Notes under the pieces: generated by a model
Databases searched by the model: none
What the model saw: only the letters and a program-made list of their open reading frames with translations
Told to the model about the DNA's origin: nothing
Shown: in pieces, positions 1-8,075 of the stretch
Position numbering within the stretch: position 1 is the first letter of the stretch
How the letters are laid out: every line of letters begins with the position of its first letter
Position numbers and translations under genes: made by a program
DNA from: Deltaproteobacteria bacterium
GTDB taxonomy: Bacteria > Myxococcota_A > Polyangia > DRWM01 > JAAZOP01
Length of the DNA stretch: 64,000 bases
Direction of reading: 5' to 3'
Assembly (NCBI GenBank): GCA_016218765.1
Contig: JACRCZ010000017.1
Location: 32,611-96,610, forward strand

Positions 1-7
1 GGGTGAG

Positions 8-2632
8 GTGTGTTCCGCGATCGTCGTCGCGAGCCTGGCGCTCGCTGGGGCCCAGTGCCGCTCGACGCAGCTGCCGCCGGCGGAACCCGTGAGGATCGTA
101 ACCGGCCTCCACAAGCCGCCGCGAGCGACCGACACCACGGCCGGCACGGAAGGCGCCGCACCGACGGCCTCGACGGCGCCGGCCCCAACCACCGGTATGG
201 CCCAGGAAGCGCCGGAATACCGGCCGCACGACCAGACCGCGGTCCCGGCCGGAGCTCGTCCCCCGCTCCCCGCCGCCGACTGGGGCGAGCCGCAGGCGAA
301 GTACGCCGCGTGCCCCCGCTCGCTGTGCCCGGCTCCACCGTCCGGCCCGGCCGAGAGTCCGGTCCGCGGCTGCGAGCCGGATGCCCCGCACACCGTCGAG
401 ACGCCCCCGACGCCGGTGCAGGAGGCGGATCCCGGGTGCTACGCCGGCAACGCGTCCTGGTCCTCGAGAGGGTACGCCGCGTCGTCCATCGCCGGCCTGC
501 GCCAGCATCAACCGCTCGCCGGCTCCCTGGCCGGCCTCAACACTCCCGAGGCCGCGGCGACGGCGGGCGTCCAGCAGCAGCGACGGGCGGAGTACTCGAG
601 CGTTCCGTCCGCCGCACGAGATTCCGTCGCCTCGACCGTCGTGCCCGAGCTGGTCGTCATCGGTCTGGACGACGACGCGCCGGGATGGGAGGAGCGCTCC
701 GCGGCCGCCGAGGATGCGGGCCCGTCCCAGGGCACGTTGCGCAGTGCGCCGGCGGCCGGAAACGACGAAGGCGCCGAGCTGCCGCTGCAGCATACCCAGG
801 TCTCGGCGGAGATCGGCGGCGCCGTCGCCCGCACCGTCGTCGAACAGGTCTACGCCAACCCGTTCTCCAAGCCGATCGAGGCCGTCTACGTCTTCCCCTT
901 GCCCGAGCTGGCGGCCGTCAACGACTTCGTCATGGACGTCGGCGACCGCCGCATCGTCGGTCTCATCCGGCCGCGCGAGGAGGCCCTCCGGATCTACGAG
1001 GACGCCCGGGAGCAGGGCTGGACCGCCAGCCTGCTCACCGAGGAGCGCCCCAACATCTTCACCCAGAGCGTCGCCAACATCGCCCCGGGCGCCGAGGTCG
1101 TGATTCGCATCACGTACTTCGAGCGGCTCGTCTACGAGCACGGTCGCTACGAGTGGGTTTTCCCCATGGTCGTGGGCCCCCGCTACATCGCCGGCCGACC
1201 GGCCGTCGCCCCCGCCGACACCGATCCCTCGCCCGCCGCCGCTCCGACCGGCTGGTCCCCGCCCACCGACCGCGTGCCGGATGCCGATCGCGTGACGCCC
1301 CCCGTCCTCCGTCCGGGAGATCGCAGCGGTCATGACATCGGACTCACCGTGACGCTCGATGCCGCCCTCGTAATCCGCGAGCTCGAGACCGTCACCCATT
1401 GCGTCGACGTCGAGGAATTCGGCGGCACGAAACGCCGCGTCACCCTGTCCCCCGCGGACGCGATCCCGAATCGGGACTTCGTCCTGCGCTGGAGCGTGGC
1501 CGGCGACGAGCTGCAGGCCGCCGTGCTGACGCACCGCGACGGCGAGCACGGCTACCTCTCGCTGCTCGTCCAACCCCCGCACGAGCCCGCCGACGAGGAG
1601 GTCGCCCCGCGCGAGATCTCGTTCGTCATCGACGTCTCGGGCAGCCAACAGGGACTGCCGCTCGGCATCTCCAAGGAGATCGTCCGCCGCACCCTGGACG
1701 AGCTGCGACCGGACGACACGTTCAACATCTTCTACTTCGCCTCGGGCAACGGCCAGCTCTGGGAGACCGCACGCCCCCGCGACCCGGCCAACGTCCAGGA
1801 GGCCCGCCGGTTCCTCGACGGACTGTGCGGCTCCGGCGGAACCGAAATGCTCGAAGGACTCCGCCGCACGCTCGACGGCGGACACGACCCGGACGCCCTC
1901 CAGATGATCGTCTTCCTCACCGACGGCTACGTGGGCGAGGACGACGCCATCCTGCGCTTCGTCGAGCAGGAACGCGGCGACACGCGGTTCTTCGCGTTCG
2001 GCATCGGCTCCGCCGTCAATCGCTACCTGGTGGACGGCGTCGGACGGCTCGGCGGCGGCACCTCGAGCTTCGTGCTGCCGCGCGACCCGGACCACGCCGC
2101 CCGCGCCGTCGAACGCCTGCTCGAGCAGATCGACTCGCCCGTGCTGGTCGATGTCGAGATCGACTGGAACGGGCTCCCGGTCGTCGACGCGGTCCCCCGG
2201 GACCTGCCCGATCTCTTCGCCGGCGGAACACTCGCGCTCGCCGCCCGCTACGCCGGTCCGGCGCGCGGGACGGCGTACGTGGACGGGCGCGTGGGCCGGC
2301 GGCAAGTGCGCCTGCCCGTGGAGGTGGACCTGCCCGAAAGGCGGACCGACAACGCCGCCTTGGCGCCGCTCTGGGCACGGTGGCACATCGCGGATCGGTC
2401 CCGCGAAGCCGTGGGAGCGGACGAGGAACGACGTTCCGCAATCGCGCAGGAGATCACCGACGTGGCGCTGGAGTTCCGCCTGGTCTCGCCCTACACCGCG
2501 TTCGTCGCGGTCGACGACTCGCAGCTCGTCGGCGACGGCGCTCCGTCTCGCGTCCTCCAGCCCGTGGAGCTGCCGGAAGGCGTCTCGTACGAAGGCGTCT
2601 TCGGCGAGCCCCCGCCGGGCGAGCCGCGTTGA
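8..2632 (+). CDS. Exported VIT/VWA-domain protein (5' end probably outside window)
   Basis: About 874 residues are visible. A hydrophobic stretch at the very start (residues 3-15) looks like the core of a signal peptide whose positively charged start is missing. The frame is open to the window edge, so the true start is probably upstream and the GTG at 8 is only a fallback. Residues about 20-250 are low-complexity and rich in Ala, Pro and Glu. A VIT (inter-alpha-trypsin inhibitor) domain follows at about 257-400, then a von Willebrand A domain at about 535-720. Its MIDAS metal site is intact: DVSGS at 542-546, a Thr in the GSGGTE segment and LTDG further on. VIT-VWA proteins are usually exported and bind other proteins through a metal ion; the partner here is unknown. 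The gamma-glutamyltransferase gene follows after 33 bases and may be cotranscribed. Confidence 0.85.
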   Translation: MCSAIVVASLALAGAQCRSTQLPPAEPVRIVTGLHKPPRATDTTAGTEGAAPTASTAPAPTTGMAQEAPEYRPHDQTAVPAGARPPLPAADWGEPQAKYAACPRSLCPAPPSGPAESPVRGCEPDAPHTVETPPTPVQEADPGCYAGNASWSSRGYAASSIAGLRQHQPLAGSLAGLNTPEAAATAGVQQQRRAEYSSVPSAARDSVASTVVPELVVIGLDDDAPGWEERSAAAEDAGPSQGTLRSAPAAGNDEGAELPLQHTQVSAEIGGAVARTVVEQVYANPFSKPIEAVYVFPLPELAAVNDFVMDVGDRRIVGLIRPREEALRIYEDAREQGWTASLLTEERPNIFTQSVANIAPGAEVVIRITYFERLVYEHGRYEWVFPMVVGPRYIAGRPAVAPADTDPSPAAAPTGWSPPTDRVPDADRVTPPVLRPGDRSGHDIGLTVTLDAALVIRELETVTHCVDVEEFGGTKRRVTLSPADAIPNRDFVLRWSVAGDELQAAVLTHRDGEHGYLSLLVQPPHEPADEEVAPREISFVIDVSGSQQGLPLGISKEIVRRTLDELRPDDTFNIFYFASGNGQLWETARPRDPANVQEARRFLDGLCGSGGTEMLEGLRRTLDGGHDPDALQMIVFLTDGYVGEDDAILRFVEQERGDTRFFAFGIGSAVNRYLVDGVGRLGGGTSSFVLPRDPDHAARAVERLLEQIDSPVLVDVEIDWNGLPVVDAVPRDLPDLFAGGTLALAARYAGPARGTAYVDGRVGRRQVRLPVEVDLPERRTDNAALAPLWARWHIADRSREAVGADEERRSAIAQEITDVALEFRLVSPYTAFVAVDDSQLVGDGAPSRVLQPVELPEGVSYEGVFGEPPPGEPR

Positions 2633-2665
2633 CCCCCCCGCAAACCGCGTGCCAGCATCACCCCC

Positions 2666-4450
2666 ATGCGTTGCGGGTTCTTCTCGGCACTCGTCGCACT
2701 TGCCGCTCTCGCCGCCTGCACGAAGCCCGACCGCGCCGGTCGCACTCCTCCGGACGCCGCCATCCGGGCACCCGAACCCTCCTCCGGCTGGACCGACAAG
2801 CCCGGATGGACCGCCGAACACTGGATGGTCGCCGCCGCCAACCCCCTCGCCGCAAAGGCCGGCGCCGAAATGCTCCGCGACGGCGGTTCGGCCATCGATG
2901 CCGCGATCGCCGTCGAGCTGGTCCTGACCCTCGTCGAGCCCCAGTCCAGCGGCATCGGCGGCGGCGCCTTCCTCCTCCATTGGGACGGCCGGACCGTCAC
3001 GGCCTGGGACGGACGCGAAACCGCTCCCGCCGCCGCGTCCGAAACGCTGTTCCTGCGCGACGGCAAGCCGATGGAGCCGTACGACGGCATCGTCGGCGGC
3101 CGCTCCGTCGGAGTCCCCGGCCTTCTGCGAATGCTCGAGGCGGCCCACCGCCGCTTCGGCAAGCTGGCCTGGGGCCGCCTCTTCGAGCCCGCGATCGAGG
3201 TGGCCGAGAACGGCTTTGCCGTGAGCCCGCGCCTCGCGACCCTGCTCGCGGCCGAGAAGCACCTCTCGGCCGACCCCGCCGCACGCGCCTACTTCTACGA
3301 TGCGGACGGACGGCCCAGGACGGCCGGCGCGGTGCTGCGCAACCCGGAGCTGGCCGCCGTCCTGCGCGAGCTCGCCGCCCGCGGCGCGGACGCGTTCTAC
3401 ACGGGATCGATCGCCGAGGCCGTCGTGGCCAAGGTCCGCAACCATCCGGCGAACCCGGGACTCCTCACCCCCGCCGACCTGGCCGACTACCGCCCGAAGG
3501 AACGCACGCCCCTCTGCTTCGACTACCGCCGCTGGCGCGTGTGCGGCTTCCCCCCGCCGTCCTCCGGCGGCATCGCCGTCGGCCAGATGCTCGGCATCCT
3601 GGGGACCACGGACATCGCCGCTCACCCCCCGAAGCGCTCGCCCTCCGGCGGCTGGACGCTCGATCCGCTCGCCGTCCACCTCTTCGCGGAAGCAGGACGC
3701 CTCGCCTACGCCGATCGCGCCCGCTACCTCGCGGACCCGGACTTCATCGAGGTCCCCGTCGCCGGTCTCCTCGACCCCGCCTACCTCGTGGAGCGAGCCG
3801 CCCTCATCGGCGACCGCTCCCTGGACGTCGCACCCCCCGGCACGCCGCCCGCCGCCCTCGTCGCCCACGGCGCCGATCGCAGTGCGGACCTGCCCTCGAC
3901 CTCCCAGATCTCGGTCGTCGACGCGCAGGGCAACACCCTCTCCCTCACGGCGACCATCGAGGACGGATTCGGCTCGCGCCAGATGGTCCTCGGCTTCCTC
4001 CTCAACAACCAGCTCACCGACTTCTCGTTCGCCCCCGCCGACGACGCCGGACGACCGATCGCCAACCGCGTCCAGCCCGGCAAACGCCCCCGCTCCTCGA
4101 TGTCCCCGCTGCTCGTCTTCGACCGCGCCGACGGCCGCTTCCTCATGACCCTCGGCTCCCCCGGCGGCTCCGCCATCATCAACTACGTGGCCAAGGTGCT
4201 CGTCGCGACGCTCGATTGGGACCTCGACGTCCAGACCGCCGTCTCCCTCCCCAACTTCGGCAGCCGCAACGGCCCTACCGAACTGGAAGCAGGCCGCGTG
4301 GACGATACCCTCGCTGACGCCCTCCGCGCCCGCGGCCACGACGTCGTGCTGGTCGAGCTGAACTCCGGCGTCCAGGCCATCGAACGCACCGCCTCCGGCT
4401 GGTTCGGTGGCGCCGACCCGCGCCGCGAAGGCGTCGCACTCGGCCGGTGA
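2666..4450 (+). CDS. ggt: Gamma-glutamyltransferase, lipoprotein form
   Basis: This 594-residue protein matches the full length of the family, an N-terminal nucleophile hydrolase that cuts itself into two subunits and moves or hydrolyses the gamma-glutamyl group of glutathione. The likely nucleophile is Thr412, in the segment STSQISVVD, which lines up with the Thr-Thr-His-Tyr-Ser self-cleavage site of the E. coli enzyme. Downstream family blocks FLLNNQLTDFS and SPGGSAIINY are present, as is the upstream block SGIGGGAFLLH. The N-terminus is a lipoprotein signal ending in LAAC (Cys18), so the enzyme is probably anchored on the periplasmic or outer face of the envelope, whereas the E. coli form is soluble. 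The ATG at 2666 fits the signal peptide exactly. A long imperfect palindrome lies 30 bases past the stop codon. Confidence 0.93.
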   Translation: MRCGFFSALVALAALAACTKPDRAGRTPPDAAIRAPEPSSGWTDKPGWTAEHWMVAAANPLAAKAGAEMLRDGGSAIDAAIAVELVLTLVEPQSSGIGGGAFLLHWDGRTVTAWDGRETAPAAASETLFLRDGKPMEPYDGIVGGRSVGVPGLLRMLEAAHRRFGKLAWGRLFEPAIEVAENGFAVSPRLATLLAAEKHLSADPAARAYFYDADGRPRTAGAVLRNPELAAVLRELAARGADAFYTGSIAEAVVAKVRNHPANPGLLTPADLADYRPKERTPLCFDYRRWRVCGFPPPSSGGIAVGQMLGILGTTDIAAHPPKRSPSGGWTLDPLAVHLFAEAGRLAYADRARYLADPDFIEVPVAGLLDPAYLVERAALIGDRSLDVAPPGTPPAALVAHGADRSADLPSTSQISVVDAQGNTLSLTATIEDGFGSRQMVLGFLLNNQLTDFSFAPADDAGRPIANRVQPGKRPRSSMSPLLVFDRADGRFLMTLGSPGGSAIINYVAKVLVATLDWDLDVQTAVSLPNFGSRNGPTELEAGRVDDTLADALRARGHDVVLVELNSGVQAIERTASGWFGGADPRREGVALGR

Positions 4451-4480
4451 CGCCGTGGGAGATCGGGAGGCAAGCGGGGG

Positions 4481-4544
4481 GGAGGGCGCCGAGACCGACC
4501 GACTTACCGCCTCAGCGGCAAGTCGGCCGGTCTCCGCGCCCTCC
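4481..4544. other. 64-nt near-perfect palindrome between ggt and the sigma factor gene
   Basis: The two arms pair as blocks of 9, 7, 7 and 4 base pairs around a CTCA loop (4511-4514), separated by three symmetric single mismatches. Arms: 4481-4510 and 4515-4544. In plus-strand RNA the mismatches are C-C, A-C and A-C. In minus-strand RNA the two A-C positions become G-U wobbles, leaving one G-G mismatch in a stem of about 30 pairs. No uridine run follows on the plus strand, so it is not a textbook terminator. It lies inside the 5' extension of the downstream open frame, which argues that the sigma factor starts at 4615. Confidence 0.7.
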
Positions 4545-4614
4545 TGCCCCTCCCACCTCCCCCCCCTCCCCTCCCCTCTTTACCTCCCAGCCGCAGTTCG
4601 AGTACAAGCACCCC

Positions 4615-5316
4615 ATGGGCGAGGGGTCTGCGGAACGGCGGGAGGCGCCGCAGCTCGACGATTCGGACCTCGAGTTCGTCCGCAAGATCGCCCGCTGCTT
4701 CGTCAAGCTCGTTCCCTCCGCCGTCCCCTTCGACGAGCTCCTGTCCTACGGCACCCTCGGCATGATGGACGCCCGCAAGCGCTTCGACCCCGCGCGCGGC
4801 ATCCCCTTCCACGTCTTCGCCCACTACCGCATCCGCGGCGCCATCTACGACGGTCTGCGCGAGCTGAGCTGGCTCTCCCCCAACGCCTACAAGCGCCTCC
4901 GCACCCGCGAGCGCTCCGACCTGTACATGGAGTCCCTCGCCGAGAGCGCCTCCGGCAACCCCTCCCGGACCGCCGCCGCCCAGCTCATCGGCCAGGTCGC
5001 CGCCGACATGAGCGTCGTCTACCTCACCACCGAGGCGGCCGCACAGGCACGCGAGGATCGGCCCCGCGCCGCGACGATGCCCGGCGAGGACATCTGCGAC
5101 CTCGGCCGCGTCCTCGACGAGGTCGCAAAGCTCTCCGAACAGGAACGCCTGCTGATCCGCAAGCTGTACGTCGAGGACGCCTCGCTCTCCGAGGCCGGCA
5201 AGGCGCTCGGACTCTCCCGCTCCTGGCTCTGCCGCTTCCACGCCGCCACCATCCGCAAGCTCCGCGGGCGCCTCGGCATCGCCGCCGCAGACCCCGCCCC
5301 CGGCCCCGCCCCGTGA
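4615..5316 (+). CDS. Sigma-70 family RNA polymerase sigma factor (FliA/SigB-like)
   Basis: With the ATG at 4615 the product has 233 residues. The open frame extends upstream to 4447 but would then translate a palindrome and a pyrimidine tract, so the internal start is preferred. Region 2 is clear at about residues 35-85: FDELLSYGTLGMMDA, then RFDP and the block RGIPFHVFAHYRIRGAIYDGLR, the core-binding and -10-melting helix typical of FliA/SigF-type group 3 factors. Region 4 lies near the C-terminus (about 185-220) with a helix-turn-helix over SLSEAGKALGLSRSWL. Region 3 is short and divergent. No anti-sigma factor gene is adjacent, so the signal it answers to cannot be read from context. The target regulon is unknown. 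Confidence 0.85.
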   Translation: MGEGSAERREAPQLDDSDLEFVRKIARCFVKLVPSAVPFDELLSYGTLGMMDARKRFDPARGIPFHVFAHYRIRGAIYDGLRELSWLSPNAYKRLRTRERSDLYMESLAESASGNPSRTAAAQLIGQVAADMSVVYLTTEAAAQAREDRPRAATMPGEDICDLGRVLDEVAKLSEQERLLIRKLYVEDASLSEAGKALGLSRSWLCRFHAATIRKLRGRLGIAAADPAPGPAP

Positions 5317-5389
5317 ACGAGCCCGCGCGACCGGCCCCACGACGCCTCTCCCTTTCCTTCCGCCCACCGCTCTGCCACCATCCCGCGGC

Positions 5390-7276
5390 ATGTACGAGCA
5401 GAAAGCCCTCCACGTCGACCTCGCCACGGGGTACTACCGCGTCGAACGCATCCACGACCCCGAGGTGCTCGGCCCCGTCGACTTCGGCTTCCGCGAGTGG
5501 CGCAGGAACGGCGCGTTGTGCTTCGGCGGCGGGGCCTTCATGGGCTCCGTCCTCGCCGGCTCCAACCGCCTGATCTTCACCGGCGAGTCTCCGTGCTGGG
5601 GCGGGTTCTACGTCTCCACCATGGGCGGCGCCGCCCTCGCCTTCGAGAACGTCGGCTTGAACTACGTCGCTCTCGGCGGACGCTGCCCCGCGCCCTCGGC
5701 GCTGGTCCTGCGCCGCGAGGGGCAGGAGGAGGTCGAGGTCGAGCTCGTCCCGGTGGACCTCGCCGCCGCCTGGCGGAGCTGCGAGGCGGGCGGCGAAACC
5801 GGCTGGCGCGCACTGGAGCGCCAGCTCTGGGACCGTTGCGCCGCGAGATTCTCCAACCCGCCCCGCGTCCTCGCCGTCGGCCCAGCCGCCACGAGCAGCG
5901 ACTTCGGCGCCATCGGCTCGTCCAAGATCGGTGCCAACGGCCCCACCCACGTCGAATGCTGGGCCGGCCGCGGCGGACTCGGCAGCCGCATGGCCCGGGA
6001 ACACGGCCTCTACGGCGTGGTCTTCGGCGGCTCGTTCGTCGACCGCGACCTGGACGACCGGAAGCTCGCCGATCGCTACTTCGAACAGCGCTACAAGATG
6101 CGCATGGCGCTCAAGGACAAGGAGGCCACCCGCAAGTACCGCTACGACCCCGACCTCCACACAGGAGGCACCCTCGGCGTCAACTTCACCCGGCTCAAGG
6201 AGAAGCTCTTCCACTTCAACTACCGCTCCGTCGAATGGCCCACGGACCGCCGCGCCGCGCTCCACCGCGACCTCGTCGCGCCGCACTACCTGCGACAGTT
6301 CAACGAGGAGACGATCGACCAGAAACAGTTCTCGCACTGCGGCGAGCCGTGCCCCGCCGTGTGCAAGAAGATGTGCGGACCGTACAAGAAGGACTACGAG
6401 CCGTACCAGACCTTCGGACCCCTGTGCGGCGTCTACGACCAGCGCGCCGCCGAGCACGCGGTCGGCGCCGCCGACCGCTTCGGGTTCGACGCCATCTCCG
6501 CCGGCGGCGTGGCCGCCTGGCTCATGGAGCTGCTCGCCGACGGGATCGTCGACCCGCAGGACTGGGGACTGTCCGCCCGCCCCGTCTTCTCCCAGGAAGG
6601 CTTCCGCGTCGTCGAAGACTCGGCCCACAACGCCGCCCTCGCCACCGCCCTCCTGGACGCAATCGCAGGGCGCCGCGGCGAGCTCGACTTCTCGGACGGC
6701 GCACGCGCCGTCGCCCGCAGGATCGGCAACCGCACCGGCCGCCTGCAAGAGGTGCTCGACCGCCTCGTCGTCAACTGCGCCGGCGAGCAAGGGTGGATGG
6801 TGCCCAACCAGTACTGGGTCCCCGGCATGTTCTCGCCGCTCCCCATCCTGGGGAAATACTACCAGTACTACGGCGACGACTTCGTCCCGCCCCGCGAGCT
6901 GGGTCGCGTGAACGCCGCACGCATGGCGAACGAGCTCCTCCTCGACAACCTCGGCTTCTGCCGCTTCCACCGCGAATGGGCCGAGGAACTCCTCCCCGAG
7001 ATCTTCCGCGACTTCTGGGGCGTCGACGTCGACCTGCACGCACACCACCACTCGCTCGCACGACGCCTCAACGCCCACAACCCGTCCGCCTTCTTCGAAT
7101 CCGGCCGCGTCGCCGCCATCCTGCTCGGCTTCCTGCGTCGCAAACACGAAGAAGGCACGGCCCGACCGGAACTGGCCGAATGGCTCGCCCGCTTCGACGC
7201 CGACCCGCGCGAGGCCGCCCGCGACTTCTGGTACGAATCCCGAAAAGGCCTGGACGAAGCCCTCCAGGACCACTGA
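5390..7276 (+). CDS. Aldehyde:ferredoxin oxidoreductase family (tungsten/molybdenum pterin) protein
   Basis: The 628-residue product has the full length of the AOR family, cytoplasmic iron-sulfur enzymes that oxidise aldehydes or related substrates at a bis-pterin tungsten or molybdenum site and pass electrons to ferredoxin. Family signs are the N-terminal GALCFGGGAFMGS block, TGESPCWGGFYVSTMGG and IGSSKIGANGP in the pterin-binding domain, a cysteine cluster C317-x3-C321-x3-C325-x3-C329, and Cys524 in NLGFCRFH, the usual distant fourth ligand of the [4Fe-4S] cluster. The classical spacing is C-x2-C-x3-C, so this member may belong to a divergent clade. Neighbours (two ferritin-like diiron proteins and rubredoxin) suggest a role under redox or oxygen stress, but the substrate cannot be deduced. 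Confidence 0.88.
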   Translation: MYEQKALHVDLATGYYRVERIHDPEVLGPVDFGFREWRRNGALCFGGGAFMGSVLAGSNRLIFTGESPCWGGFYVSTMGGAALAFENVGLNYVALGGRCPAPSALVLRREGQEEVEVELVPVDLAAAWRSCEAGGETGWRALERQLWDRCAARFSNPPRVLAVGPAATSSDFGAIGSSKIGANGPTHVECWAGRGGLGSRMAREHGLYGVVFGGSFVDRDLDDRKLADRYFEQRYKMRMALKDKEATRKYRYDPDLHTGGTLGVNFTRLKEKLFHFNYRSVEWPTDRRAALHRDLVAPHYLRQFNEETIDQKQFSHCGEPCPAVCKKMCGPYKKDYEPYQTFGPLCGVYDQRAAEHAVGAADRFGFDAISAGGVAAWLMELLADGIVDPQDWGLSARPVFSQEGFRVVEDSAHNAALATALLDAIAGRRGELDFSDGARAVARRIGNRTGRLQEVLDRLVVNCAGEQGWMVPNQYWVPGMFSPLPILGKYYQYYGDDFVPPRELGRVNAARMANELLLDNLGFCRFHREWAEELLPEIFRDFWGVDVDLHAHHHSLARRLNAHNPSAFFESGRVAAILLGFLRRKHEEGTARPELAEWLARFDADPREAARDFWYESRKGLDEALQDH

Positions 7277-7346
7277 CGCACACCCCGCTCTGCCCGCCCT
7301 TCCCACCCTTCCCCGCACTCCCCACGCCCTCCCCACGCCCTCCGGG

Positions 7347-7375
7347 TTGACCGCGCCGCCCGGCGGCAGTATGGG
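7347..7375 (+). promoter_or_regulatory. Candidate sigma-70-type promoter for the first ferritin-like gene
   Basis: TTGACC at 7347-7352 and TATGGG at 7370-7375 are separated by 17 bases. The start codon lies 44 bases downstream and is preceded by AGGAGG at 7406-7411. The -10 box is weak, but the spacing and -35 fit. It would make the diiron gene partly independent of the AOR gene. Confidence 0.4.
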
Positions 7376-7418
7376 TCGGGAGGCTGTCGACGGGCGAACG
7401 CCCGCAGGAGGACGCACG

Positions 7419-7934
7419 ATGGATCGCATGGCCTCGATCGAGCTGGCACTCAAGAACGAACAGACCGAAATGGCGTACTACCGCGCGGAGGCAAAGCGCT
7501 CCACCAACCCCCTCGCCCGGGCGATGTTCGAAACGCTCGCCCGCGACGAGGAAGAACACGCCCGCCGACTCCGCGGACTCCACGAACGCCTGCTCGCCAA
7601 AGGATGCTGGCCCCTGGACCTCGCCGTCGAGGTCCAGGGCACCAACATCCGCTCCGTGCTCGACGGACTCGTCGCGCGCGTCTCCTCGGCCATACATTGC
7701 GAGGAGGACGACATCGAGGCTCTCCGCAAGGCCGCGAAGTTCGAGGCCAGTGGTGCGAAATTCTACGCCACGTTGTCCGACGCTTGCGAGAACCCCATGG
7801 AGAAGTCGTTCTTCCGCTTCCTCGCCGGCATCGAACGCGAACACCTGCTGTCGATCGAAGCCTCGCTGTCGTTCTTCCAGGACCCGGAAGGGTTCAATCT
7901 TGCAAGAGATAAGGGCGGACTCGACGGAGCGTAG
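7419..7934 (+). CDS. Ferritin-like (rubrerythrin-type) diiron protein
   Basis: The product has 171 residues from the ATG at 7419, chosen because AGGAGG lies eight bases upstream; the open frame itself reaches back to 7347. It is a four-helix ferritin-like domain with two carboxylate-histidine half sites: an early Glu in KNEQTEM, then EEEH near residue 45, and a second set in KFEASGAKF and GIEREH. Such proteins bind two iron atoms and typically reduce hydrogen peroxide or store iron in the cytoplasm. The C-terminal rubredoxin domain of classical rubrerythrin is missing. A separate rubredoxin gene lies 1.7 kb downstream and could provide electrons. It sits between the AOR gene and a response regulator gene. 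Confidence 0.82.
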   Translation: MDRMASIELALKNEQTEMAYYRAEAKRSTNPLARAMFETLARDEEEHARRLRGLHERLLAKGCWPLDLAVEVQGTNIRSVLDGLVARVSSAIHCEEDDIEALRKAAKFEASGAKFYATLSDACENPMEKSFFRFLAGIEREHLLSIEASLSFFQDPEGFNLARDKGGLDGA

Positions 7935-7954
7935 TCTTTTCTTTCACCCCTTCC

Positions 7955-7973
7955 CTTTACATCCCCCTTTACA
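7955..7973. promoter_or_regulatory. Tandem CTTTACA direct repeat upstream of the response regulator
   Basis: CTTTACA occurs at 7955-7961 and again at 7967-7973, a 12-base period, in an unusually pyrimidine- and T-rich stretch for this genome. Read on the minus strand each copy is TGTAAAGGG. A related GTAAAGG is present near 8044 on the plus strand. It may be an activator site; no regulator can be assigned. Confidence 0.25.
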
Positions 7974-8075
7974 CGGCCCCCTGGAGCGCGTTACAGTTCC
8001 GACGATTGCGGGGAGGCCCGGCGTACGGGCAAGCTGGGGGCGCGTAAAGGCGGGCCACAAGTGGGAGGCCTTTCG

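Noticed and set aside
4447..4614. N-terminal extension of the sigma factor
   Set aside because: The extension would translate the palindrome and a pyrimidine tract and has no sigma-factor character.
5024..7453. Long minus-strand frame opposite the aldehyde ferredoxin oxidoreductase gene
   Set aside because: Codon pattern and motifs clearly favour the plus strand; the minus frame is Val/Gly/Glu-rich shadow sequence.
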